Of a stretch of DNA of 64,000 nucleotides, positions 1 to 10,865 are shown one piece after another. Position numbers and translations under genes: made by a program. The notes under the pieces were generated by a model. The model was not told where the DNA came from, did no database searches, and saw only the letters and a list, made by a program, of their open reading frames with translations. The DNA comes from Arthrobotrys musiformis. Its lineage: Eukaryota > Ascomycota > Orbiliomycetes > Orbiliales > Orbiliaceae. Location: contig JAVHJL010000001.1 of NCBI GenBank assembly GCA_036971715.1, positions 3,720,001 to 3,784,000 of the forward strand, given 5' to 3'. The number at the start of each line of letters is the position of its first letter. Within the stretch, counting starts at the first letter, position 1.

Positions 1-71
1 GTCTATATATGTACACGTAATTGCTTTCAGATACCAGATCTTGAGGACGTCCGTCTAGGACGGTTCATCAT

Positions 72-1652
72 TTAGGCCCAAACAGAGGCACCTTCAGGGA
101 TTTGACTCTTAAGAGTGCAAGTGCCGGAGCAATCGGGGCAGATTGGATCCGCGACGCAGACCTCATCAGCCGAGCACTTGACCTGATCACCAGGCTTGGT
201 GAATCCACCACACTTCTTTGGGGCTCTAGCAGTCAAAGCGTTCTTCTGGAAAGTGAAATCTATTAGCAAAGGTCCTATTGCCTTCAAGGTTGGCATTGGA
301 ACGGAAGATTCTGGGTGACTTACGGTAGATGCTGGGGCGCAAGTTCCGGGGCAATCAGGGCAAACTGGGTCGGTGATACAAATTTCGTCGGCGGAGCACT
401 TGAGTTCTTCGCCGGGGCGAGTGAAGCCACCGCACTGTTTTGGGGCTCGGGCGGCCAAAGTGTTTCCCTAGAAAGTAAACCTGTTAATAAAGATCGTGTT
501 TCCTTCAAGCCTGGGACGGCATTGAGAAGGATAATTCTAGTGTAGTAATGACATACAGTAGGTGCTGGGGCGCAAGTTCCAAGGCAATCGGGGCAGATCG
601 AATCCAAAACGCAGATTTCGCCGGCTGAGCACTTAAGTTCTTCGCCACGGCGGGTGAATCCACCGCACTGCTTCGCGGCTCGGGTGGCTAGAGTATTTTT
701 CTAGAAAGTAATCTATTAGAGTGTGTTTTCAAGGAGTCGGCATCGAGAAGAAGAATTCTGGATGACATACGGTGGGGGCGCAGACTCCAGGGCAGTCAGG
801 GCAGGTTGGGTCTGTGATACAGGTCTCGCCAGCTGAACATTTAAGTTCTTCACCGGGGCGGGTGAATCCACCACACTGCTTTGGAGCTCGAGCAGCAAGA
901 GTATTCTTCTAAAAGATCATCTGTTAGAGGGTTCTGCTTTCACAAGGTCGGAATTCGAGATTAAGAGGGGAAGCTCTGGATAACATACGGTAGGAGCGCA
1001 GGTTCCAGGGCAGTCAGGGCAGATTGGGTCTAGGATACAGGTCTAGGATACAGGTCTCGCCAGCTGAACATTTAAGTTCTTCACCAAGGCGAGTGAACCC
1101 TCCACACTGCTGTGGAGCTCGGATAGCAAGAACGTTTTTCTATAGAAAGTCAATTTGTTAGAATGTTTTCAAAGGCTAATGTTGAAAATAAAAGTCATAG
1201 ATGACATACGACACAAGTTCCGGGGCAGTCAGGGCAGATTGGGTCCGAGATACAAGTCTCGCCGGCTGGGCACTTGATCTCTTCACCAGCGCGAGTGAAC
1301 CCTCCACACTGCTGTGGGGCTCTGGCAACGAGAGAATTCTTCTGTAGAGAGTAGATTTGTTAAATACTTTGTTTTCAGAGATTAATATTGAAAAGGAAAA
1401 TTTTGGACATACGACACAAGTTCCGGGGCAGTCAGGACAGATTGGATCAGAGATGCAAGTCTCGCCAGCTGGGCACTTGAGCTCCTCGCCGGGGCGAGTG
1501 AAGCCGCCGCACCGCTTTCCACTAGTCTAAAAATGATTTTCGTTAGTGATCTAACTTGATAAGGTATTCCTACTAAGCCTAAGATAAGGTCGTACCAGAG
1601 GAGCAGCCGAAACAGAAGCGGCCAAGAAAGCGAGGAAAATGGCTCCCTTCAT
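72..1652 (-). CDS. Secreted Cys-rich tandem-repeat protein, one repeat per exon (one exon frameshifted)
   Basis: Exons (minus): 1652-1596, 1526-1413, 1341-1210, 1139-989, 908-771, 700-557, 467-324, 245-72. Exon 1 encodes a 19-residue start that reads as a signal peptide (MKGAIFLAFLAASVSAAPL), so the product should be secreted. Each later exon encodes one copy of a 38-58 residue Cys-rich module with pattern CGGF..PG...KC......C..DP.CPDC.GTC, usually opening with KN.L..RAP. All introns fall in phase 0, so modules can be added or skipped without a frame change. I know similar CGG...C...DP..C motifs from small secreted fungal proteins but cannot assign a function. Exon 1139-989 is 151 bp because 13 bp are tandemly duplicated (1030-1042 and 1043-1055), giving a stop at 1016-1014 if that exon is included. 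The last intron (323-246) has no in-frame stop and could be retained. Seven modules are visible. The gene is either partly broken or relies on exon skipping. Confidence 0.75.
1030..1055 (-). repeat. 13-bp tandem duplication inside a coding exon
   Basis: The 13-mer ctaggatacaggt occurs twice in tandem (1030-1042, 1043-1055). The sibling exons have a single equivalent stretch. 13 is not a multiple of 3, so this exon is shifted out of frame. It could be a replication-slippage event or an assembly artefact. Confidence 0.9.
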
Positions 1653-4600
1653 TTTGACAATTGGAAGATGTTTTCTAGTGAGTAAATTTAAAAGAATAGT
1701 TATATAATAAATGTGATTGGAAGGCTGTCGGTTGGAAGTTTTTGGATTGGAAGGCTTTGAGTCGAGTTGGTCTTGTAATGAAGCTGATCAGAATAAGAAA
1801 TTGATAAAATGAGAAGCTGAAGAGTAGTTTTGATTGAAGATACTGGGTTGATATGAGTGAAGTCGATTGATGCTGGATAAAAAAGTTACACTGAGGGAGA
1901 AAAGATGGCCCAATTTATATTATTTCCAACAGGTGCAATTGGCGTGTAGACCTCTGCATCATTGAAGCTGGACGAGATGCCGCATGAGCCTCACAGAATC
2001 CGTTTCGAACGTTTCAAACAGCTCTTTCCTTGCTCTGTCTAGTGCTGCGCCGCATTGATGGATGGTCCAGTCAAACCGTGGAACTAGCCTAGGGGCCGCT
2101 CCACGTTGTAGGACAAGCGACGGCCTCAACGTGCAACTGGTCTCGTACCCATGGTCTAGACAGCACACAGTAGTGACCAGCCTCAACTAGGAGTTGGTTA
2201 GCATGCAATCCCCCGGCCTGATCTTGTTTCAATCTGATATGCCATGATGCGTCGGAGCCTTTGTTAGGCAGGGTGGTTTCACTAAAGCTTGGTCAGGCAG
2301 AAAATGCTAAGAGCTTCCCTCAGACACCTGCGTAGCCTGGGGTCACACCTGTGACACCTCTTAGTTAGAAGGATTTGGTCTAGTTTACGAGACAGGGTCA
2401 AGCACCCTGAGCCCCTAGTCGGTTCGTAGCAAGCCTACCCGGAGCTAGAAGTGTGCCACTTCCTGCAGGCCCGCCTAATTAAGCTTCTCGAATACATAGA
2501 TTGGAATCGAGAACTGGTCCGACTTTGACAGGTTTGACTCAGTCTGGTCTCGTTCCCAGCCTCACCAAGGGTGGTCCAACTCAGTCAGTTTTTTTCCCTT
2601 CGGCGTTTTAGTCTCCTCCATATCGATTAAAGCATTTGATGTCTCGGGTAGTTTTCAAATGCAAGAAAAGTCCATGATCAAGAGGATGTAAATTTTGTTA
2701 CTGGGATCTCTCTTGATAATGCGAGCCGGCATACGATCGATCACCCAGGTCGGCATCCAACTATAGCCACGAATTTTTTTCTCTAAATCTACGACGTAAT
2801 ATGCCTATCCTAAAACGCCTGCTATAGCTGCGACTATACAAGATTTAACCAAAGGTCGCCGTGTGAGTTATCAGTATTGGCTTGGAGAATGTTCTTCATA
2901 TTCTCAGTGCATTTACAACGTCGCACAGGCTTTTTGTGCTACAACGAACAGCGGCTCTGCATTGATTAGCCTGGCATAATCCAACAAACTACCCCTTTTG
3001 GAATAGTGCTGCCCTCAACCAAGCAACCTTAACCTCCTAAGCGAGGATTTTAACCTGGAAAACACCCGTTTTGGACACCGCTCGGTGAAACATGGTCTCG
3101 ACGTCTGCACATTCGGCGAAACAACCCCCCAGTTGTAACCGCGCTCTCCGCGAGATATTCGCTCCAGACCACCGCAAAAAAATATATCCTAAAGCTTCAA
3201 AGAATGCCAAAGTCTTGCTAACATGGTTGTCCTTGCATTATCTTAACTTTGCGCTTTTGGTCTGAAATTTTCTTAACTGGGAAAAGTTTCTGCATGATAT
3301 CTCTTACAAGAAAAAATTCCCCGCCGCCATTGTAATAGCAAATCTGGGGTAGGGGTGCATCTACACACAAGTCTCAAGCCCTGGCCTGGTCGTATGTACA
3401 TGCTTGTGAGAGGATCCGGGGGCAGCCGCCTCCTGCGTCAATCGGTGACCGAGTACATCAGGTCAAAAAGTTTTCCGAGTTCAAATCCTAGGATTTTTCA
3501 TGTCAGTGACTAAAAATGTCTTCGAGATCTCGAGAACTTGACAAGTTATCCCTGCAGCATCTTTCATGCATATTTCAAGAGTGATATGATGTCACGATGT
3601 CGCATTTTGACGCTGGTCATATAAAAAAAAAAAGTTGGTTGACTAAGAAGCTGCTTTGTGTAAAGCGAAAGTCGATAAATACCCAGGTGCCACCCATGCG
3701 CACGAAATTCCGATCTTGATATCACATCCCATTTTTTCTTCGAGCATGATATTTTTTGTTTAATTAACATACACCCATTCTTGAATATTTCATGTGCAAA
3801 TGGGGATTGTGGATGTGGTTCCCTCAATATAATATATAAGGTGCTTCCCCTACAAGTCATTTGATTTACGAGAGAACTACAAGTTGATGACACCTTTATC
3901 CTTTAAGTTTATTAAAAAATGCAACTCGGCTTCCTAGGAGGCCATACGGGGTAACCCGCGATCGAACTCTTTCTAGTTTTTTGTACGATGCGGAATGAGG
4001 TCCAGGCGCAGTGTTCGAATTTGAGAGGACAAAAGCCAAATGATATATTCTAGCACTCTCATAACTAATGAAACTCTAGCATGAAGTGAAGCGGGAGATT
4101 GCCTTTTACAGACTGATTTCGAGTAGATTTCAATTGATGGCAAAGATTGTTTGTATTTTATTTTTATTTCCAAAAAAAAATGACAAAAACTTGTTCCTGT
4201 AATTGGCTATCTTTCTCGGAGCGGCTGAACTGGAGTGAACTTGATTTGTTCGGATCCGCGGAGGGGGGAGCCCGTTTCCCTCAAGAAGAAAGACCATATC
4301 ATAATATTCCTTATATAATCCCTTATATACCCCGCAAGCCCCGTACCGGTACATAACAATGTAACTACAAAAGGACCACCAAAGTCCTCAATCTCGTTCC
4401 GGTCCAGCCTTCTCACAACTACCTCCAGAACCCGTTCCTTCTCCCTCCAGAGCCAGGTACCCCCCCCTTCGACAGGGTTCCCCCTGCTTACCGACCAAAG
4501 TGTACCCCTCCACCCCAGCACCTTCCCAACGCAAGTTCTACGCGGGACGGGACACAAATATGCATCTACGGCAGCCGTCAAAACACGTTGATAGTTGTAC

Positions 4601-4971
4601 CACTTTATACGTGAATACAATAACGGGTGTTAACTCTTGTACTTCTCTTTTACCAAACAGGATTCAATCGTGGTACATGAATTCACTCCTTGGGATGACG
4701 TGGCAGAATATTGTATTCTTTAGGCTCTGGATAGCAATTGCAACGGTTGTCAACTTTCCCCCTCCCTGATATAATTTCATTTTAGTAGGCCCTTAGCTGC
4801 TTAGTTAGATTCTATCTCGAGATAAATCGATCTCTGCAACGATATCCTGGTGGCCTAGGTACGAGACAAAACGATAGTACTTATTCTTTAAAACGTTAGT
4901 TTTTTAAATTATTGTTATATATTAGAACAATTTGGAAGAGGTTTTTAACCATACTAAAATTTAGAAGGATA
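1653..4971. other. Gene-free interval with decayed repeat fragments
   Basis: No convincing coding region was found on either strand; the open frames are short, lack family features and lack plausible splice partners. A TATA-like run at 1692-1704 lies about 40 bp upstream of the Cys-rich gene's start codon on the minus strand. Two copies of the dispersed motif GTCTCGTACCCAG lie at 2140-2151 and 2547-2559, and an inverted copy at 4855-4867. The sequence mixes AT-rich and moderate-GC patches, which suggests old, mutated mobile elements. Confidence 0.6.
4855..4867 (+). repeat. Dispersed motif copy (CTGGGTACGAGAC family), left of toxin-like gene
   Basis: CTAGGTACGAGAC, one mismatch from the consensus CTGGGTACGAGAC. 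Confidence 0.7.
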
Positions 4972-5397
4972 ATGGCCGTTATCCCACTCTTTGCATTCGC
5001 CTTAGGCGACTTCGGCGTAACAATCGGACTCAGCGGCGCCGCCGGTCTAGTCGGTGCAATCATAAACGAACTGCGCGATGACGACTCACCCCCTTCGAGT
5101 AACTCGGGCGAATCCCCTCCCACCGAAAATACAGACCGCGGGGACGCGAAAGCGCCAGGAAAGCCAACCGAAAAGGACGGCTTCGACCCAGACAAGCGAG
5201 GCGGAGAATTCGTCAAGGCGCCGGACGGCCAGAAGAAAGGATGGCGGGATAAACGGGGTGATATATGGATTCCGACGGGTCAGGGAAGCGGTGATGGGAG
5301 GAGCCGGCCCCACGGCGGGGAGCACTGGGATGTGATATCGAAAAACGGGGATCATAGGAATGTCTATCCCGGTGGGCATGTTCGAGGAGGGAATTAA
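4972..5397 (+). CDS. Small protein with a C-terminal domain like bacterial polymorphic toxin type 37
   Basis: A single-exon ORF of 141 residues, starting at the first ATG after an AT-rich leader (an in-frame upstream extension to 4912 has no ATG). The N-terminus (about residues 1-34) is hydrophobic and Gly/Ala-rich and could be a membrane or secretion segment. Residues 35-80 are polar, rich in Asp, Ser and Pro. The last 60 residues carry a D..G.IWIPTG segment, then PHGGEHWDV, then N-VYPGGH at the end. From memory, this His-Gly-Gly-x-His-Trp-Asp...Asn-Val-Tyr-Pro-Gly-Gly signature is typical of the C-terminal effector domain of bacterial polymorphic toxins (type 37). In bacteria such domains sit at the end of large secreted proteins; here the domain is free-standing. 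No immunity-type partner is evident next to it. It lies in a gene-poor region between inverted copies of a dispersed motif, which suggests horizontal acquisition. Family assignment is moderate; function and activity are untested. Confidence 0.65.
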   Translation: MAVIPLFAFALGDFGVTIGLSGAAGLVGAIINELRDDDSPPSSNSGESPPTENTDRGDAKAPGKPTEKDGFDPDKRGGEFVKAPDGQKKGWRDKRGDIWIPTGQGSGDGRSRPHGGEHWDVISKNGDHRNVYPGGHVRGGN

Positions 5398-6102
5398 CTC
5401 GAGTTCACGATTCTTCCGTCATTGTTTTCCGCCTCAGGCTTGACGTTGTGATTGTTTTTGGTTTTTATCATGAAGGTTCGCTTTTTGAAATCAATGATAT
5501 CGATACGCCATACATTTTGGTCTCGTACTCAGAGCGCCCGAAGGTGTCTATACGTTTCGAATGTATCAACCAAGTCGGCATATATCAACCTCTCAGAATA
5601 CCTCTTTAAATTCTTTTCAAGTATACTACCCACGTATAAACTACCTAGGGGGTAACTATAAATACAGATTTACTTGATCAATTGATCGTATAACTTAACT
5701 TTTGGATATCTAGACCAATTTCACAATCCATGATATCCATCTTACAGCCCCTATGAATGCCATCCACAATTTCAACTATGCTCGAACAACCTATTGTGAT
5801 ATGAGCCAGTCTTCTACAGTGCAAAGGTCCGTAAGTATATAGTCCGATATAAGTATAGAGGTAAAAACGTAATATATTCTCCAGTAAAAAAAAAAAAATT
5901 CCATTAATCATACAAAAACCATATCATCCAAATTACCCAAAAGCCCCCCCAATTTGACCCCCCATCCTTATAAAAGAAACAAAATGCAAATTACCAATTC
6001 TCCGCGCATGCAATGAATGAATTTCGGCCCATACTTATCATATACTTATAAACTATATGTAAACTATCGTATAAACCCCCTCCCTCGAGAACCATCGCTA
6101 AT
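5398..6102. other. Intergenic, AT-rich
   Basis: No gene seen. It contains a GTCTCGTACTCAG motif copy at 5520-5532, opposite in orientation to the copy at 4855-4867, so the two bracket the toxin-like gene. The 5880-6100 part is presumably the 3' flank of the carboxypeptidase gene. Confidence 0.6.
5520..5532 (-). repeat. Dispersed motif copy (inverted), right of toxin-like gene
   Basis: GTCTCGTACTCAG on the plus strand, the reverse complement of CTGAGTACGAGAC. It is inverted relative to the copy at 4855-4867. Confidence 0.7.
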
Positions 6103-7853
6103 TTACAATTTATTCCTCAACCACCTGTTGAAGAATTCCAAGCTGCTCTCGGGCTGGTCCATGGGAGTCATATGACCGGCCTGGTAGATCCTCAAGAAGG
6201 TAAGATGTCCGGAACTCTTGATCTGTCCGACGCTCTTTCCGCTATCCGCCATCTTGAAGTCAGAGAGTTCGACCTTGTTGAAAGCAGCCTTTCCGGGCCA
6301 CTCCAAAGCCTCAGTCCAAGCGTGGTTTCCGAGCCAGTTGCAGATGAAATCAGCGTCACCGGCATAGATGAGAACTGGGATCTCCTTGAGAAGATCTGGA
6401 ACAAGTCTGTGGTATGGCTTCATCCAGTCACCAGCGAAGAGGAAGTTCCTGTTGATATCAAAGTTGCACGAGTCGTAGTTATCGACTTCGGCACCGACGG
6501 CGTTGATAACGTCCTTCTTGTTCAGGAACTCGGAGATCCATCCGAGGTCTGGGTAGCAGAGGTTGGAGCTGTCCTTGCAGGGTCCACGAATATCGTAGAC
6601 GTTGGTACCGGTGCGCTGGTATGGTCCCATCATGACATTGTTGCAGTAGATGGAAGCTGGGACGCAGGACCAGACGCTCTCGGAATCGTAGCAGTTGGAG
6701 ATCATGCTGGCGCAACGTGGGTAGGCGTTCTTCATACCCTGGCACTGGCTCTCGTCAAGGACGGCTGGGTAGCCACCCTTTCCGCAGGCCATGGGTTCGT
6801 AGTACTCGTACTGGGTGAGACCATCGGTGAGACCGTTTCCGATGAGGACGGACTTCAAATTGATGTTGCGGTTCTTGTGGGAGAGGATCTCGTGGGCGAA
6901 GACGGGGATGTAGTGACCGGCGTATGATTCACCAGCAATGTGGAAGTCTTGCTTGGCGTATTCTGGGAACTGCTTGAAGAAGAGAGAGAGGAGGGCATAG
7001 ACATCCTTGCCGGCGGCAACGGTGTTGCTGACCTGGCCGCCAGAGTAGGAGTATCCGACATTTACGGGCTGGTCGAGGAAGATGACGGAAGCATTGTTGT
7101 TCCAAGAAGCTGGGTTGAACTTGAGCTCGCCGTTCTTGGTGATGGAGGATGGTCCGAGCTCCATGAAGAGACCGGTAAGGGAGGAGCATCCAGGGCCGCC
7201 ATTGAGCCAAAGGACAACAGGATCCTCCTTGGGGTTGGATCGGGACTCGAAGAACCCTATTGCAGCGAATATTATTAGCCATCCACAATTCCCATTCCAA
7301 ATGCGTCATTTCTCATTCTTCTCGGTGGCTTTTCGACAAATCCGGTGGAATCAGGGGGTTTTTGCTTTCACTTACAATAGAACAAATGCTTGTCGGCCTC
7401 TTCGTCATCCAAATAACCGCTGTATTGCTTGACTCCGGGGTCAACTCCGAGCTCGGCTGGGTCGACCTTCTTGCCTCGGAGTTTGTAGTTTGCCAAGTCG
7501 TCATCAACCTTGCCATCATCCATGATGCTGACCTCATCGCCGGCGACGTGGAAGTCCCAGTGGCTCTTTGGTCGCTTGGTGTGCTTCTTCGGGGAAGACT
7601 TCATGGTAATCTGGTCTAGCTTGCGAGGGAGCATGTTCTCGACCTCAGCCCAGAGGCCACGAGTGGACTCTGGAAGAGCCTTGATGGCATCGGCGACACT
7701 GTCAGCGACAGCGGCGATTGGGCTCTTGGAAGAGGAGTGGTGATGATGGCCTTCCGGACCGACATCAGCACCGAGAGGGATCTGGTTGCCGACGCCCGGG
7801 TGAGCGAGCGTCAAGGCTGGGAGCAGCGCGGCGGCTGCAAGAGCGTACTTCAT
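6103..7853 (-). CDS. cpyA: Carboxypeptidase Y (vacuolar serine carboxypeptidase, family S10)
   Basis: Exons 7853-7376 and 7256-6103 (intron of 119 bp) join in phase to give 543 residues. The N-terminus is a signal peptide (MKYALAAAALLPALTLA) followed by a propeptide with a short His run. The mature enzyme starts near the FYWFFESR motif at the exon junction. Active-site features: LWLNGGPGCSSL oxyanion region, nucleophile Ser270 in GESYAGHY, Asp462 in GDADFICNWLGN, His521 in AGHMTPMDQP. Many Cys in the 300-400 region fit the disulfide-rich lid. The enzyme removes C-terminal residues from peptides in the vacuole and is made as an inactive zymogen. The length matches fungal CPY. It shares the vacuolar theme with the alkaline phosphatase at 46.3 kb, but they are not adjacent. 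Confidence 0.97.
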
Positions 7854-8924
7854 GGTGATGACGACACTCTTTTTGGGGGAGAGAGAAGGTAGTTTTATTC
7901 TAATTTTACGTGACGGAAGATTGTTAAAGCTGGTGTTTTGAACTGCTCTCCCGAAAAAACAGCAGAGGCGAGATGGGGAGAGAAAAAGAAGAGAAAGGAA
8001 GTTTGGGGAAACGTGGGAGTCGCGCCTTTTTAAATGGCAGGCGACGTAACACCGTTGGATTCCTCCGATGCGTGAGCAAGGCGATCCGCAGCAATCCTTC
8101 GCTGTTTGTTATCTCTCTCAAACTATCACTCAACTTCATGCATACCAACCAGCACCCACAGTGCCCTCCCTCTCACACGTAGCTTAGCGTAGGAGAGCAG
8201 CCGGCACTAGCGCTGATGTGGCTAGTCCGGTCTTGCTACACCGCAGGTTTCGGCACCTGATACGACCCAGCTACTTGTGCTCTCATGACTGTTCGCCCGT
8301 CCGATGAGGTAACAGCTTGGTATCCCTGATTCGACAGGGGCCAGCTGTAGCTGCGTTAGACTTTTCCAGGGGCCAACATGACAACCAGCCTCTTTGGGAC
8401 TTTATCATGTGCAAACAGCCGGTGCTCTGTCGGACGCCACCGAGTTTTTGCATCTTGGTGCCAGCTGCCGGTGCCTCCGTTGGTGTTCGTATATTTGCAG
8501 CCCGGCTTGTAGGCGCCTTATCGCCATTTGCGGCTGGCAATAGCGAATCCAATTTCCCTCGCGGATTTCAACATACGTAGTAGATGATGAGAATATAGGA
8601 ACAGATATAAAAAGGGCAGATAATAACGCGCGTGGTTTGCACGTTTGTACTTCAAATTCGTCGAGGCTCCGTCATATGCTATTTTCATCCACAAGCAAAC
8701 GATAAAAAACCAGGCCAAAAGCAGGGGGAAAACGGGTATCAAAGGCTAGCCTCGAATCCAATCGAAGGCAACAGATGCAAATGCTCAAGTGGAAGTACTT
8801 TCACCAGAAACAAAAAACACCGCTTATGATCATGACAAAGAAAGCGAAAAGAAGAGAGACAATAATAATAATAAAAAAGAGATGAAGCATGAACTCAAAA
8901 CGCCGTCCAAAAACCACAGCCCGC
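7854..8924. other. Carboxypeptidase promoter region and 3' flank of the next gene
   Basis: No coding region could be supported. The first several hundred bases upstream of 7853 are the likely promoter and 5' leader of the carboxypeptidase gene (C/T-rich when read on the minus strand). The 8580-8924 part is A-rich, consistent with the 3' untranslated region of the minus-strand gene ending at 8925. Confidence 0.6.
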
Positions 8925-10865
8925 TCAACCAAATGGGCTGATGCTCATCTTGCCCAATCCTTCATGTGCCTCAAAAATATAACTCGAACGTTTCGATCTT
9001 GTCCCACTTGTCGCTCCACCGTTGGTACCATTTTGATTGGTATTGGCCGGGATAGCCACCGGCGACGATAGCACCGTCGGGCTTTGCGAGAAACCCGGAG
9101 AAACTGCTCGTCGTTTTATGATAGATGGTGGTTCAAACTGAACCTCTTCTTCATCGCGTCGCCGCTTGAGTTTCCTAACCTCAGGGCTACGACTGATTGG
9201 AGAGTTCACCATCGAATCCGTTCCCATCTACGGAAAAAGTTAAGTTAGCCCTAGATCCCAGGTTTATTGTGGAAGTATAGGGGAGAACATACGATTATGT
9301 CGCCATCTGGGTTCATCCTAAAGCCCATAAATCCACCCGGACTCGACGATTCCAATGTTCCCCAGTAGCCCGAGTTTCTCTGAGCTGCCGACTTGAACGA
9401 AGGCCCACCGGCTTCATCTTCTGTATCCTCAAATACCAATGGATTATCATCCTCTGCCTGAGCATTTAACACTGGCGTTTGGGGAACAGTCCTTGTATCT
9501 TCCTCATCGTCATCCTCCCGCAGCTGTCTTTGAATTGCAGCCTCAATTCTCATCTCGGCATCAACAGGCGCAGATTCTTCTATCAGTGCCGCCTTGACGC
9601 GCTGGAAATGCTTCGGCTTAGGCTGCGGCACGTTAGCAATTGATTATCAAATTGAGTAGGTGGTGATTAGGATATCATACCAGTAGATTTCCTCTTCTAA
9701 CAACCGGCCGGCGTACCGCATCCAATTGCTTCCCACCCGCTCCCTCCGCCCCTGTATCCTCATTCGCCCCACTATTGCTCAAAAACCCAATCTTCTTCAT
9801 CGCCTGGGATATCGACTGCCGTCGCTGTGCTAGTATATCACTCAACTGGCTCCCAAAATACCCTCCCGACGCGGGTTTCTTAATCTCTCCGTTCGGTGGG
9901 GTGGTCGGGGACGGAGAAGCTAACGAAGTACTAGAAGCCGACGCCGAGCTCGAACTCTGCCTCGACCTACCCTTCCCTCTCAACCTTGTCATATGTCGTC
10001 GGTTTAATAGAGCCGAACTATTAAACATATCATTCATCCCGCCCGAACTCGGCAGCGAAGGCCCGAACTGGGAGTGGGCGCTGCTGAGTTCCATTTCATC
10101 ATCGGATGACGAGGAGTCGGAGCTGGAATCGGACTGAACACGTGAGTCGGCTAGCATGGATGAAAGTATACCACCTGCTCCTCCTCCACCAGTATACATG
10201 GCGATTGGGGAGTCAAGACTACGGCGAGGGATCGGCATGCTTGGTGTTAAGGGCGATGAATCAGGAGAATCCGCGACAAAGGAGTGGTGAAGGGAGGTAC
10301 AGGAGCGCGTGAAGTCGAGGCGAGGCCGTCGAACGGTGGAGAAGCCGAGTGCTGGATCCAGATAAGGAGGCAGAGGTTGGGTCTGTGATGGAAGTTGGAG
10401 GGATAGGCCACGAGGCAAGGACGGACGGGTCGGGGTGAAGGGAGCAACCGGCAAGGGTCGATCAGGAGGACCAAAGGCCGAATTTGAAATAGTATTAGTA
10501 GCAGTAGCAGTAGATGTCGGAGAGGTAGTAGTAGTGGTGGTGGTGGTGGATTGGGTCGACAACGTGAGCGGCCTAACCGGAGGAGGGAATGAAGTCGAAG
10601 AGGGGTCCAGGAAGGCGGATGCCAACGTTGTCGTCTTGTTGACGGGATGGGAAAGGCTTCTGGAATGATTTGAGATCATATTCACCGACGGAGAGCCTCT
10701 GGTTGCCAACTTTCCCCCTTCACTCAATTTCCGGGAATGCTCGTTAATATTAGAGTTAATGCCATTTCTCGGAGTCGAGGTGGTGCCCGCAGAGGAGATG
10801 GTGTTGAGGGAAGGAGGGCAGGTGCTCTGAATGGATTGGGCAGCCGACGATGTTTCATCGGCCAT
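8925..10865 (-). CDS. Ser/Thr/Pro-rich disordered protein, function unknown
   Basis: Exons 10865-9681, 9622-9293 and 9227-8925, all phase 0, give 605 residues. The start is the first ATG of the frame (MADETSSAAQ); a longer upstream frame has no ATG. The first two thirds is low-complexity and probably unstructured: a poly-Thr tract, many SP/TP sites, and a DSSSDSSSSDDE acidic patch. More conserved-looking segments are an amphipathic stretch at the start of exon 2 (PKHFQRVKAALIEES...MRIEAAIQRQLRED), a short glycine/phenylalanine patch before exon 3, and a basic RKLKRRRDEE segment in exon 3 that could be a nuclear localisation signal. The many proline-directed phospho-sites suggest a cell-cycle or signalling-regulated nuclear protein, but I do not recognise the family. 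Confidence 0.8.

Noticed and set aside
3440..3505. tRNA-like fragment with a GAGTTCAAATCC word
   Set aside because: The B-box-like word is present but no acceptor stem, D-arm or anticodon arm can be built around it.
6172..6927. 251-codon plus-strand ORF over carboxypeptidase Y
   Set aside because: Antisense shadow of a GC-biased conserved exon with clear S10 active-site motifs on the other strand.
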